From JBAXTE01 sp963556065 (GTDB lineage: Bacteria; Bacteroidota; Bacteroidia; Bacteroidales; WCHB1-69): a stretch of 64,000 nucleotides of DNA. The position numbers and the translations under genes are program-made. The stretch lies in NCBI GenBank assembly GCA_963556065.3, contig CAUVYH020000013.1, positions 124,001-188,000 on the forward strand. Direction: 5' to 3'. Positions 9,908 through 19,747 of this stretch are shown piece by piece; the stretch's first letter is position 1; each line of letters starts with the position of its first letter. The notes below the pieces were generated by a model. It ran no database searches and was not told the origin of the DNA. It was given only the letters and a program-made list of their open reading frames with translations.

Positions 9908-9924
9908 AGCTCTATGGTTTTATT

Positions 9925-12900
9925 CTATAACGAAATATTGCCCAATCGGTCAATTTTGAGCTTAAATGGATTTAATCCAATAAATGCATTAATGCTTTTT
10001 GTCCTGTAAAATCGTTTACATTCTCTCGCACCATCTATGTTTTTAATTTCTGCATTTTTTGTTTCAAGATGATGCCTAAACCAATAATCAGATTCAGACA
10101 AACTCCACACAACATATAGATATTGACTAATCAACGATTTATTATTTTCAATTATTGCTCCCTGAATATCCTCACTCGTCATTCCCAAAACAAACATTTC
10201 GTTCTGTTGCATGCTTAGTTCGATTTGCCACTGCACATCTGGTAATTTTTCTAGAAAACTTTCAGGATAAGTACCATCCGGTTGCATTTGTATTTTGTCC
10301 CAGACTTCGGATGCATCTTTAATGATTACCGGAATTCCGTATTTCTTGCGTTCTACTGCATGCCAGAATGTACAAACGTGTTCAAATTTATTCCCATCAT
10401 TGTCGGTATAAATAGCAATATGGTGATTGTTTCCTGGTTTTACAAACCCTATATCCTTGCCTGTATCGTCTTTTTTAACAGGAACAACAGCAGACAACCC
10501 GGTAAAGCAGCGAACTGATTTAATTGGGTGTTTCAAACCTTCGTCTTCATACCATTTTATGATTGATTTGTCACTCAACTGAACATCCTTAAATGCTTCT
10601 TTTGCTTTGCCTCCAAATTTATCAAGACGCTGCTGTAAAATGTCTTTTATTTTATTGTCAATGACTTTATCTACCTTGTTGAAATTGATATCTACTGAGT
10701 ATTTAATGACATATTCGGTTTTATAACAAGAAGCATATTCAAGAACAACTTCTTTTTCTTTATCCAGACAAATTGGTTCTTTTTTTCAATGAAGCAAGTG
10801 CTTTTTTTATGTCACCTTTATGACCTTCAATCCTTTCTTCTACTAATTGTTTGATAAATGGTTTTAGAATTAATTGCGAATTTTCAAAAATATATTTGAG
10901 TGGTTTTTTCTCATCGATTGTTTGTATTTTTCCATATACACTCTCTTCGCTGAGCGAACCTCGTGGAATAATTATCCCTGTTTGAACGACCTTTTTGTTT
11001 CCCCGCTTTCCTTCTTTACGTTTTCCTACAACCGCTACCTTTTTCCCAGATTTAAATGAAATCAAGATATTAGCCACCGCTTCTTGAACCACTGCTACCG
11101 CGATAGGTTGCTCACTAATAATATATTTTTCCAGTAACGATCGTTTTTCGCTAAAAGTAACAGACCGAGACTCAATCTCTGCCCACATTTCTTCTCTGGT
11201 TTTCTCTGCATTCAGGGTATTAAACCGTTGAATATACCCTTGTTTAGTGCAGGCTATAGTTAAAGCATCAATAGCATGATGGCGGTGATCATCCCGCTTT
11301 GTCCAGCCGGAAATAACTTCTTTCTGGTGTTTATTCTTACCATGGTCGCTTTCCCATTCCACCATTTCGGTTAATCCCAGTTGTTTGTATTTTTCAAACT
11401 GAAGATTCATCGTGATCTCGTCCCAGCCCCATAAATGTCGGAGTTCTGCGGTAATTGTTCCGCTTGTTGCCCATACATTATAACAAATGGTTTGGAGCAT
11501 TTCTATTGCTTTGGATGATATGTAGCGTGTTTCGTTAATCTGCCGATTAATAAAGTCCTCCCATATTTTTTTATCTGTTTCAGTTACTTTATTTTTGTTT
11601 TTCCTTTCAAGATAATCTTCATGAGAAACAAGTAGTTTGATTCTTTTCCCTCCCGAAATAATTCCTCTTTTATACCAATCATCAACTCGCAATAAATATC
11701 GTTCTAATTCACCATCTCCTTTTGCTCTAATAAAATCATATGCCGTCTTATCGCTCTTGTCATTTTGATTACATTTTCTATGAACTAAAACCTTATTTGT
11801 TTGAGAATCATCAAACAATAGTTTCTTTGGAATGATATGATCTACATCGCAAATATCCCCGTTAATTGCTTCAGATAGACTAAAATTATTTCCACAATAA
11901 ATACATTGATTACAAATTATTGCATTTTTAAGTTTTGGAGATTCGACTTTTCCCTCTTTATTTATTACAGACCGAATTGGAAATATGTATTTGTATTTTT
12001 CTATATTTTTCTTTTTGGAGGGGAGTCCCAATTCGATTAACCTTTTAGTTATTTCTTTATTGATTATTTCATTTGCAGCATTGAGAGAAGTAATGTCATT
12101 GCGCTCTTCTTTGCTTTGCTTCAGTTCACGGGCAAGTTCTACTCTTATCTCATACGGTTTGCCATACTTCTCAATAATGGCATTTACCACATTTACCATT
12201 TGATTGAGAATCTTTTCGACAATGGGCTGGCGAAGCGAATTCTTTTCAATTGGTTTTAAAGCATCCAGTAATTTCCGTTTCAAGTTTTCATCTTTGGTCA
12301 ACGAATTCGAATGTTCATAGCCGGCATAGCTCATAGCTTCACTGTATTTATCTCCCTCCATCAAGTAGGGTAATATTTTACGAATAGCTTTTGCTGATTT
12401 ATTTCCAAAAGCATGTTTACTAAAAATCAATATCTGCCAACTTGTCGGCTATTGTTTGTTCAATACCAAATTTAGTTTGCAGGGCATTACTGCACTCCTG
12501 TTTGTCCTGAATAGAATAGATAGTGTGCCACAGTTGATAAAGAGGCTCATATTCTACATTGGCACCAATATATTGATTTGTCTTTTCGTTTAATATTTCC
12601 CCAGTCTTTTTGTCGATAAAATAACCTTTTTTGTCGGTTTTAACTATTTTCAGATTCAACCTCAGAAGATGGTTGTATTGGAATGAGTCCTCCAAAACAC
12701 TGGCGAATAGCCTGTTTGGTAATATTACCAATCAACCCTTTTTCTAATTGTTTATTGACGTAACAATTCTTTCTATCAAGTTGAAGTATTTTTAACAAGT
12801 CTGTAACAGTAAGCTTTTCGTTGTTATCCAAATGAAGGAAGATAGCTTGTTTCTGTTCCGGGGTTATTTCAATATCCCCGCCTGATCTTGAACCGACTTT

Positions 12901-13826
12901 GATGTTATTGATATTCTCCCACATCTTAGATAGTTGAAAGATGGGCGAACTTTTGGGCGCGACTTTAGGCCCAACAAAATATTTTTTCCCATCTTTTCCT
13001 GTTCGCCAGAAACCTTCAAATTCACAAACAGAAACCAAACCTTTTTGCGATTTAAGAGGACGTTGATTATAGACAATCATATTTCTAATAGTATGATATA
13101 ATCCACATTTTATAACCTCTTGACGAAGATATTCCTGCTTAACCCCATTAAATAAGCTATTAGCTATTTGCTTTAGGATTTCTTTTGGGCAATTGCTTAG
13201 TTCCGGGTAGTATTTTTTCTTGCTCTTTCCAAATTGCATCAAATTCTTCAACATAAGCTTCACGGGGAAATATATTTTCTTTTACCTTGAAAAACGGATC
13301 ATTAGACAGTTTCTGATAGAAATATTGCCCGATAGTCAAATTAAGTTCCTTTATTTTTTCGTGTCTGCTTTTGACTGTAGCGACATATTCTGTATCCTTT
13401 TTCCTAAGTTTGCATCGCTACGGCTACTTTTATAGCCACGCTTTTGATTGAGCCACAACAATAATCGCCCAAAGCTCCTTGAGAGTAATCTGAGAATTGG
13501 CCGCTTTGTTTCGTAACGCCCATAATTCGATTTTTGGCAGATTCTTCAACGAGTCGTCAGGAAACATATTTGCTTTTAGTAAAGCATCAACCAAATATTT
13601 TCTCCGTAGTTGATATCGGTCGTATCCTTTTCGGGCTGTTCTTGCTTTCGTGCGAAGTGAATTTCGGCTTTCTCCAGTACCTTTTGCAAAATCTTTACCT
13701 TCGGTTCCTTCATAAGGAATAATTCTGCTCCCAAGTCCAATAATTGTTGTTTTTATTATTGTTTTCTTCAATAAGTGCCCAGCCAATAGATGCCGAGCCC
13801 AAATCCAATCCTAAAATTTTTTTCAT
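9925..13826 (-). CDS. cas9: Cas9, type II-C RNA-guided endonuclease, frame broken by seven homopolymer indels
   Basis: Effector nuclease guided by crRNA:tracrRNA. The ATG at 13826 begins MKKILGLDLGSASIGWAL (RuvC-I aspartate). Then follow an arginine-rich bridge helix near 13650, LKSQKGLVSVCEFE, RuvC-II as IRVELAREL, HNH with CNQCIYCG and CDVDHIIPKKLL, RuvC-III as DHRHHAIDAL, and a C-terminal PAM-interacting region ending at 9925. All catalytic residues are present and the repaired length is about 1,300 residues. The frame shifts in single-base runs near 13750, 13471, 13400, 13215, 12648, 12424 and 10783; six are one-base gains and one (13400) a loss. There are no in-frame nonsense substitutions. 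Sequence error is likelier than true decay, but resequencing must decide. Confidence 0.93.
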
Positions 13827-13833
13827 ATATTTC

Positions 13834-13863
13834 TTGTTTTATATTTTTTAATTACTATATTTG
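13834..13863 (+). promoter_or_regulatory. tracrRNA promoter
   Basis: TTG (13834-13836), a 19-base spacer and TATATTTG (13856-13863) match the Bacteroidota consensus exactly. The start predicted near 13869 coincides with the first base of the anti-repeat. The promoter lies only eight bases from the cas9 start codon on the opposite strand. Confidence 0.8.
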
Positions 13864-13868
13864 CAGAA

Positions 13869-13953
13869 CAAAATAAAGCAAATCACAATAAGGATTATTC
13901 CGTTGTGAAAACATTTAAGTCGCCCTCGTCTTTCAATACGGGGGCATTTTTAT
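13869..13953 (+). ncRNA. tracrRNA of the type II-C system
   Basis: The anti-repeat CAAAATAAA (13869-13877) plus GCAAATCACAA (13878-13888) is complementary to bases 2-22 of the CRISPR repeat, with one unpaired base. It is followed by a short GGATTATTCC hairpin, GTTGTGAAAACATTTAA, and a terminal stem GCCCTCG / CGGGGGC (13922-13928, 13939-13945) before a T-rich end. This layout matches tracrRNAs of Bacteroidota type II-C systems. It is divergent from cas9. A longer form ending at the second hairpin (14007-14036) is possible. Confidence 0.9.
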
Positions 13954-14006
13954 TATATAATTTACTATGAATCATACATTTATTCAAATTTAATTACACG
14001 TTTCAA

Positions 14007-14036
14007 GGTGGTCTTCTTCGGTGGATCGCCTTTTTT
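14007..14036 (+). terminator. Second plus-strand terminator downstream of tracrRNA
   Basis: GGTGGTC (14007-14013) pairs with GATCGCC (14024-14030), with two G-U pairs, and is followed by six T. It would stop read-through from tracrRNA. The rest of the gap up to 14328 is AT-rich and shows no gene. Confidence 0.55.
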
Positions 14037-14328
14037 ATTTCGTTCTGAGCTTCAAACTTACAATAATTATTATAAAGCTCAAAAAAATAATTAGTTTTAT
14101 GCTAATTTTTATTCATTTAATAACAAACAATATTTCTATGAATTCTTCATTCTGAAAAATAAAGCAATTATAATCGATTGATTATCAGTAAAATTCAGCA
14201 CGTCGAATGGATTTGTTAAAATATTGACAATTAACTAGCTGCAAGCCAATGCGTAAAAAGTGGAATAATAAAGCATTTACAGATACCTAAATCAATTGCG
14301 TGAGAAATCCTATACAGGTTTTTGTTTA

Positions 14329-15895
14329 TTATTCAACCACAATTTTCTCAATTGCTGTTCCTAAATCGTTTACCACGCTCACCAGATAAATCCCTTTGGC
14401 AAAGTTATCGAGTTTAATGACGGCTGTATTTACAAACGGGCCGATTCCACAGCAATCGCCCCTGCATATCCCTAATTTCGAGCTGCGATGGCTGATTATT
14501 GGAAGCAACTACATATATTTTTTCTTTTGCAGGATTTGGAAATATTGTTATACAATTGTTCAACTTTTGTTCATCCACACCAACTTGCAACGCAGCCGAG
14601 TAGCTGTACGAAGCCGTGCTTCCCTCCTGAATAGCCGAATCCAGATTTATCACCACCATGATGGCTCTATTGTATGCACTGCCCAAACCATCAAACTCAA
14701 TGGTTGCATGATTTGAAGCATCTAACGGAACATTAATAAGGGTATCGATATGATTTGTAGCTGTGTTTTTTAAAATAAAATCTACCCTGAATTTTGAATC
14801 CGGTTGTCCAGTAAAATCGACAATAATAGGCTTGGGCGTTGCAGCGGTAAAAAGCACATAATCCACCCCATACGGATTCACGGTTTTCGACATCACACCG
14901 GTTGGAAAAGCGGCATGAGTATCCGAGTTATGAGCTGCCGAAAAATTGTAGTGTGCATAGGCATATTTTCCACCGGCATAGAGCGTATCATCGACATAAT
15001 TTGCAATAGCCCATTGCTCAAAAGCATCATCGAAAGTCTCGGTGTAGCCCAGTTGATTCAGAGTGCTGTTTATTCCGGAAATTCCGTTTAGCTGATTGCC
15101 GATTAGCGTTGAAATGTAATTCCAATGTCCGTAATGCTCATACATAAACAGCTTTACCTGATTATAATCGGAAAAATAGATCAACGGGATATCGGGATCT
15201 GATTGTAAAAAAGGTTCCATTATCCGGAACATCATGCTGGTAAATATTTTCGGTAAGATAAATTTCGGCAAAGGTAGAAAAGCCTTCATCTACCCACGCA
15301 TCTTCCCAATATTTTGTCGGATTTTCAATAGGCTCCGGCGAATGATCCTGCCTCCAGTGCAACATGTGGCCGAACTCGTGAGGAACGACATCGTCTAAAT
15401 ATGTAAACGCACTTGCGGCTACATAAATAATTTCCCGCTGATTGCTGTGTCGATCCCAAATGCGCATAAACCATGGTATCCGGCATCTGCTGTCCCGGAT
15501 CGAAATAACCGCTCCAATTCGATTCATCAAAGATTAAAATAAATATTCTCGAATCATTATCAAAAACATCTGGCACTGGCCCATACACTGCTGTTAGTGA
15601 ATCGTACCAATGATTATCGAAGCGATTTACCAACGAATCAATGTATTGTGACGGAATTTGAACCGCCGGGTTCTTCAACAAACACATAGCAATGGGCACC
15701 CGCTTTTTTGCATGTAGCATTAACTTTCCGTTGCGGAGATCCGATTAAAGGCGGCCAATCGTTATACGTCACCGACCAGAAGCCGGCAGTATCGCCTTCC
15801 ACAAATTGCGAGAAACAATAGGGTTGCAAAGAGACCAATGCTATGACCGCAAATACGATTCGCAAAATCAATTTATTAAAAGGGACTCTCCTCAT
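14329..15895 (-). CDS. Secreted zinc metalloprotease with T9SS sorting domain, frame broken
   Basis: Probable extracellular peptidase. A signal peptide (basic MRRVPFNK, hydrophobic core, FSQ cleavage region) starts at 15895. A central fragment carries HEFGHMLHW, a HExxH zinc motif, followed by WVDEGFSTFAEIY, whose glutamate would be the third ligand of a gluzincin. The C-terminal part has a beta-rich region and FPNPAKEKIYV, the start of a type A T9SS sorting domain ending in KGIYLVSVV. The pieces lie in different frames with shifts near 15700, 15500, 15250 and 14430, and no catalytic part is missing. The arrangement resembles M30/hyicolysin-like peptidases, but the family is not certain. The frame breaks may be sequence errors. 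Confidence 0.75.
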
Positions 15896-15981
15896 AACTT
15901 ATGATGGTTTTATGTTTTGGCAAATATACATATTTTATTAAAAGATTAAATTAATAAATTTACGCATCTGCCATACGCTTT

Positions 15982-17781
15982 TTAGTCGATAATTTCCATC
16001 TTCTTCATCAAAAAGGAGGCGTTTAACTTGCTGCTTATTCCCCTCTTGAGTTTGTAATCGAAAACCAGCTGGTCGTTTTCAAGCTCTACCTCAAAGCAAT
16101 AATTAGTGACGATTTCCGGATGAGTAACCTCCAGCTTCCCGATTTCCAAGTCGTGGGTTGCAATAATGGCCACGGCATTTTGACTGATCAGCTTTTCCAA
16201 TAGTCCCAGCGACCCCAGTTGTTTGTCTTTGGTATTGGTTCCCCGAAGAATCTCGTCGAGGATGACCAGCGTTTTAGGATGACTCTTCACATGATCGATC
16301 AACTCCTTAATCCGCAATAGTTCTGCATAAAAGTACGACTCGTGATTCGACAGTGAATCCTGAATCTTAATGCTCGACATAATATCGCAAGGAGTGAAAC
16401 TAAATACCTTGGCACAAACCGGAGCCCCATTCATGGCCAAGATCAGATTTACCGACAAGGTACGCAAAAAAGTACTTTTGCCCGCCATATTGGCTCCGGT
16501 AACAATAATCACGTTGGGCTTTCCCATGAATTTCACCGAATTATTCACTCTAGTTGATGGATGCAGCAACGGATGTCCCAGTTCAACGGCATCAAAAGCA
16601 AAGTCCTTGTCCGAAACTTCGGGATACACCACTTTTTCCTGGTTGTTAAAAGCAAAAACCGAGTAACTTAGGAGTTCATCCACCTCAGCCAATGCTTCGA
16701 ACCATCTATCAATAACACCTCTGTGTAATGATTTCCACTTTTCGAGACGACAGTATATTTGCAAGTCAAATACCATCAAAGAGTTTAGCAGAATTGTAAC
16801 AAAGACATTGTAACGGACATCGAAATTATTCAGCAATTTAAACAATTTCTTCAACGATTTGCCGGCTTTAATGTCATGATTCGACAATTGGGCTTTTAAC
16901 TTATTCAGATACAGCGAACTAAATTCTTCATCTTCGATTAACTTCATCAATATCGCGTATTTTTCAAAAATCTTGGCCGTCCGCCCCAATCTTACATGTG
17001 CCATATCCAATCTTTTTTTGTTGAAAAAAACAACAAACATCGATATCAGCATCGGAAAAATCAATGAACTCAGGGAGAAAGCCCCAAAACCAATCAAGGC
17101 AATCCAGGCGATGTTCAGCAAGGGAAAAGCAAGAATCACCCCCTTGAAAAATTTCAGATTTTCCTCTGTTTCACTGATCCACTGTTGTACGTTGGGGATT
17201 TCGTTTCCATTTTCTGCAATAAACATCCCGTGGGTTTGGAAGTTCTGAACAAATTCATTGTTTTGGGATAGTTCTTTAATGGCGTGCTGCCTTTGAACAA
17301 TCGCCGCAACATCCAGTTCCGACTTGCTGAGACTTTCGGCAAATCGTTTTTTCCCCACACTGGTGGAACACCTGTTTAAATATTGAAACATGGACCCCTG
17401 ACCAAACAGGTCGAAATCGTCGGCCAGATGAGGATTCAGAAATTTGAATTTCTTACCGCCGTCGTGCTTTCGATAATCATGTTCTAAAAATTCCAACTCG
17501 TCATGGTTGATGTTTCTTCGTTTTTTTAAATATAGCTCCCTGAAAACAGACTTTGCATTAAACTGAATTGAAACCAAAAATAAAATCAGCGAAACAGCTG
17601 AAAAACTGATATATAATGGATTGTAATCGTTTTTAACAAAAAAAACGAAGAAAGTGATAATCAACAAAAAAGCAATAAGCCTAATGGAGTAAAAAAGACG
17701 ATTGGTTTTAATAACCCGCTTCAGTTCATCATCAATTTTTGTGATATTCTCGCGGTAATAGAGTTTGGGCATTTGCGGCAT
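15982..17781 (-). CDS. Membrane-anchored MutS-like ATPase
   Basis: The 599-residue protein has the MutS clamp/lever and ATPase domains but no mismatch-recognition domain. Hydrophobic segments near residues 33-50, 55-72 and 215-253 suggest membrane anchoring, which is unusual for MutS. Near residue 430 TGANMAGKST is Walker A, TLVILDEILRGTN is Walker B, and IATHDLEIG is the switch histidine region. The signature IQDSLSNHESYFYAEL is typical of MutS ATPases. The role is unknown; mismatch repair is unlikely because domain I is absent. It is common in Bacteroidota as a MutS-related orphan. The start ATG is followed closely by PQMPKLYY. The frame is intact. Confidence 0.85.
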   Translation of the reverse strand: MPQMPKLYYRENITKIDDELKRVIKTNRLFYSIRLIAFLLIITFFVFFVKNDYNPLYISFSAVSLILFLVSIQFNAKSVFRELYLKKRRNINHDELEFLEHDYRKHDGGKKFKFLNPHLADDFDLFGQGSMFQYLNRCSTSVGKKRFAESLSKSELDVAAIVQRQHAIKELSQNNEFVQNFQTHGMFIAENGNEIPNVQQWISETEENLKFFKGVILAFPLLNIAWIALIGFGAFSLSSLIFPMLISMFVVFFNKKRLDMAHVRLGRTAKIFEKYAILMKLIEDEEFSSLYLNKLKAQLSNHDIKAGKSLKKLFKLLNNFDVRYNVFVTILLNSLMVFDLQIYCRLEKWKSLHRGVIDRWFEALAEVDELLSYSVFAFNNQEKVVYPEVSDKDFAFDAVELGHPLLHPSTRVNNSVKFMGKPNVIIVTGANMAGKSTFLRTLSVNLILAMNGAPVCAKVFSFTPCDIMSSIKIQDSLSNHESYFYAELLRIKELIDHVKSHPKTLVILDEILRGTNTKDKQLGSLGLLEKLISQNAVAIIATHDLEIGKLEVTHPEIVTNYCFEVELENDQLVFDYKLKRGISSKLNASFLMKKMEIID

Positions 17782-17911
17782 TATGAATATTTTTCAGCAA
17801 AAATACGCAATTCACAAAAACCATACAGCAATTAAACATTTTTTTTTTGCTATAATCACGGATAATCAATCAGTTCCAATTTGTGAAATAATAAATTCAC
17901 CAACGTATTGA

Positions 17912-17946
17912 TAAAAAAGACCTGTGAAATTAGAATCCCACAGGTC
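17912..17946 (-). terminator. Intrinsic terminator of the YCF48-like gene
   Basis: GACCTGTG (17919-17926) and CACAGGTC (17939-17946) form an eight-base stem. On the minus strand it is followed by a T-run, 50 bases after the stop at 17997. Confidence 0.8.
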
Positions 17947-17996
17947 TAAATAACGACAAAACAACTGTTAAATAAGTTCTGGATTTTATATAAAAA

Positions 17997-19256
17997 TCAA
18001 AGTTTTATAATTTTTTGAGTCGAAGTCCCTTTAGAGGTCGTAAATTCCATAAAGTAAACTCCTGAATTAAAATTTTGGATATCTATACATGCATCGTTCT
18101 GCAAAACTTTATGCAATAATAATTTACCATCAACAGATTTGATATTTACATCAATGGGTTCCATCCCATCAATCCCTTCTACATTTAGTAAATTACTTGT
18201 TGGGTTTGGATAAATGGTTACATTAATGTTGGGAACCTCTTCAACCCCAACAACCCCACCAGCATTGGTTGTTTTTGCCAGCATACCCCGGCCTCCGGCA
18301 TAACCGATTGCACTTGTTGGAAATTCTATTGCATTTGTTGAACACGCAATAAAGTGAGCAAAAAAATCATAATTGTCATTCCAAGTCTCACCTCCATCAG
18401 AAGTCTTTAATATTTTTCCGGATCCAGTCCCTGCAAAACCCACCTGATTCGAAACGAATTTGAGTGTCCAAATATCCTGCTGGCTGCTTTCATTATTAAC
18501 AACCTGATGCCAAGTATTCCCTCCATCTGTTGTTTTCAGTATTTCGCCATGGGTACAACCAATAAACCCTAGATTTTCATCAACAAAGTAAAAATCATTA
18601 AAAATGTTACTGGTATGTGTGTCAATTTCCGACCAAGTAAGACCGCCATCGGTTGTTTTAATAAGCAAAGAATCACCAAAACCTATAGCAAATCCTGTGT
18701 TTGAATTAACAAAAGCAATTTTTGCATAACCCAAATCAGGGCTATAAGTCAAATTCAAATCAGTCCAATTAGCTCCGCCATCCGTTGTCTTATAGAGACT
18801 ATGACCGGAAATAAAGCCATTATTTTCATCAAAAAAATATAATGAGGAAAAACCACGCACGTTTTGATTATAAGACAATGTATCCCAGCTGACACCGCCG
18901 TCTGTAGTCTTACAAATGAATTCCTTAACACCATCAACAGCGTAAATAAAACTACCGATAGCGTAACCAATGTTATTATTTACTAAATTAATATCGTTAG
19001 TATATGCCGTAAATGGCGTTACAGGTGAGGATAATGAGAATACCGTGGTCCAACTAGTTCCTCCATTTGTCGTTTTTTTAATCATTGCATTTCCAGTAGT
19101 TGCGTCTTTTCCAAAAATAAATCCTACATTTTGATCTAAAAATTGAATATCGCCGATATCGTTTAGACCAGTTGGATAAGTCATTAAATTCCATTGTCCG
19201 AATGTGGTGAAACTCATGCACAGCATAAGCACAAATAATGTAATTTGTTTTTTCAT
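17997..19256 (-). CDS. Secreted YCF48/BNR-repeat beta-propeller protein, T9SS cargo
   Basis: The 419-residue protein has a signal peptide (ITLFVLMLCMSFTTFGQ). It then has six to seven repeats of the form KTTDGGxxW, the Asp-box/YCF48 blade motif of sortilin- and sialidase-like propellers, repeated about every 45-50 residues. NVTIYPNPTSNLLNVEGI near residue 340 begins a type A T9SS sorting domain that ends GVYFMEF...QKIIKL. It probably sits on the cell surface; ligand or activity unknown. A promoter lies at 19354-19383 and a terminator at 17912-17946, so it is a single-gene unit. Confidence 0.85.
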   Translation of the reverse strand: MKKQITLFVLMLCMSFTTFGQWNLMTYPTGLNDIGDIQFLDQNVGFIFGKDATTGNAMIKKTTNGGTSWTTVFSLSSPVTPFTAYTNDINLVNNNIGYAIGSFIYAVDGVKEFICKTTDGGVSWDTLSYNQNVRGFSSLYFFDENNGFISGHSLYKTTDGGANWTDLNLTYSPDLGYAKIAFVNSNTGFAIGFGDSLLIKTTDGGLTWSEIDTHTSNIFNDFYFVDENLGFIGCTHGEILKTTDGGNTWHQVVNNESSQQDIWTLKFVSNQVGFAGTGSGKILKTSDGGETWNDNYDFFAHFIACSTNAIEFPTSAIGYAGGRGMLAKTTNAGGVVGVEEVPNINVTIYPNPTSNLLNVEGIDGMEPIDVNIKSVDGKLLLHKVLQNDACIDIQNFNSGVYFMEFTTSKGTSTQKIIKL

Positions 19257-19353
19257 AATTTTTAATTTTATATATTAGTTGTTATCGTTTATATCATTGG
19301 GGGCAACATCGATTTTACTTCCTAACAGGGATTATGCTTACATTTCAATCGCA

Positions 19354-19383
19354 CAAAATTACAAATAAAAACCAGCTAAACAA
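19354..19383 (-). promoter_or_regulatory. Promoter of the YCF48-like gene
   Basis: On the minus strand TTG (19381-19383), a 19-base spacer and TAATTTTG (19354-19361) match the Bacteroidota consensus, with a 5' UTR of about 90 bases. The rest of the divergent gap 19257-19747 shows AT-rich sequence; a near-consensus TAAATTTA lies at 19665-19672 for the plus-strand gene. Confidence 0.6.
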
Positions 19384-19747
19384 ATTTTACCCATAAAAAA
19401 ACTAGGGCAAACGCATTTAAAAATTAATAACCGAATTAAATAATCATTGTTACACCCAGCTTTTAGTCTTTTTGCTTTAATTCCACGTTTACAAGATTTT
19501 TCTTGAAATCTTCGCCAAAAGCGACATCTAAACACCAATGCAATTTATTTTCAATAGCTCAATGATTTCTAATAATGTATTGAATTTTTTCTGCAATATA
19601 TTGTAAAAGGCAAAAATAAAAATTATAAAATATAAAAAAAATTATAAATGATGAAAAAAAATTGTAAATTTACATTAAAAAAAACTTATAAAGAGAATAG
19701 CAGTAGCCGAAAAGCTTAAGAGTAGGCATAATTTAAAACTTTTATTT

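Noticed and set aside
9925..13826. Split Cas9 made as several separate polypeptides.
   Set aside because: Breaks fall inside domains at homopolymers, and pieces lack sensible starts; a single interrupted gene fits better.
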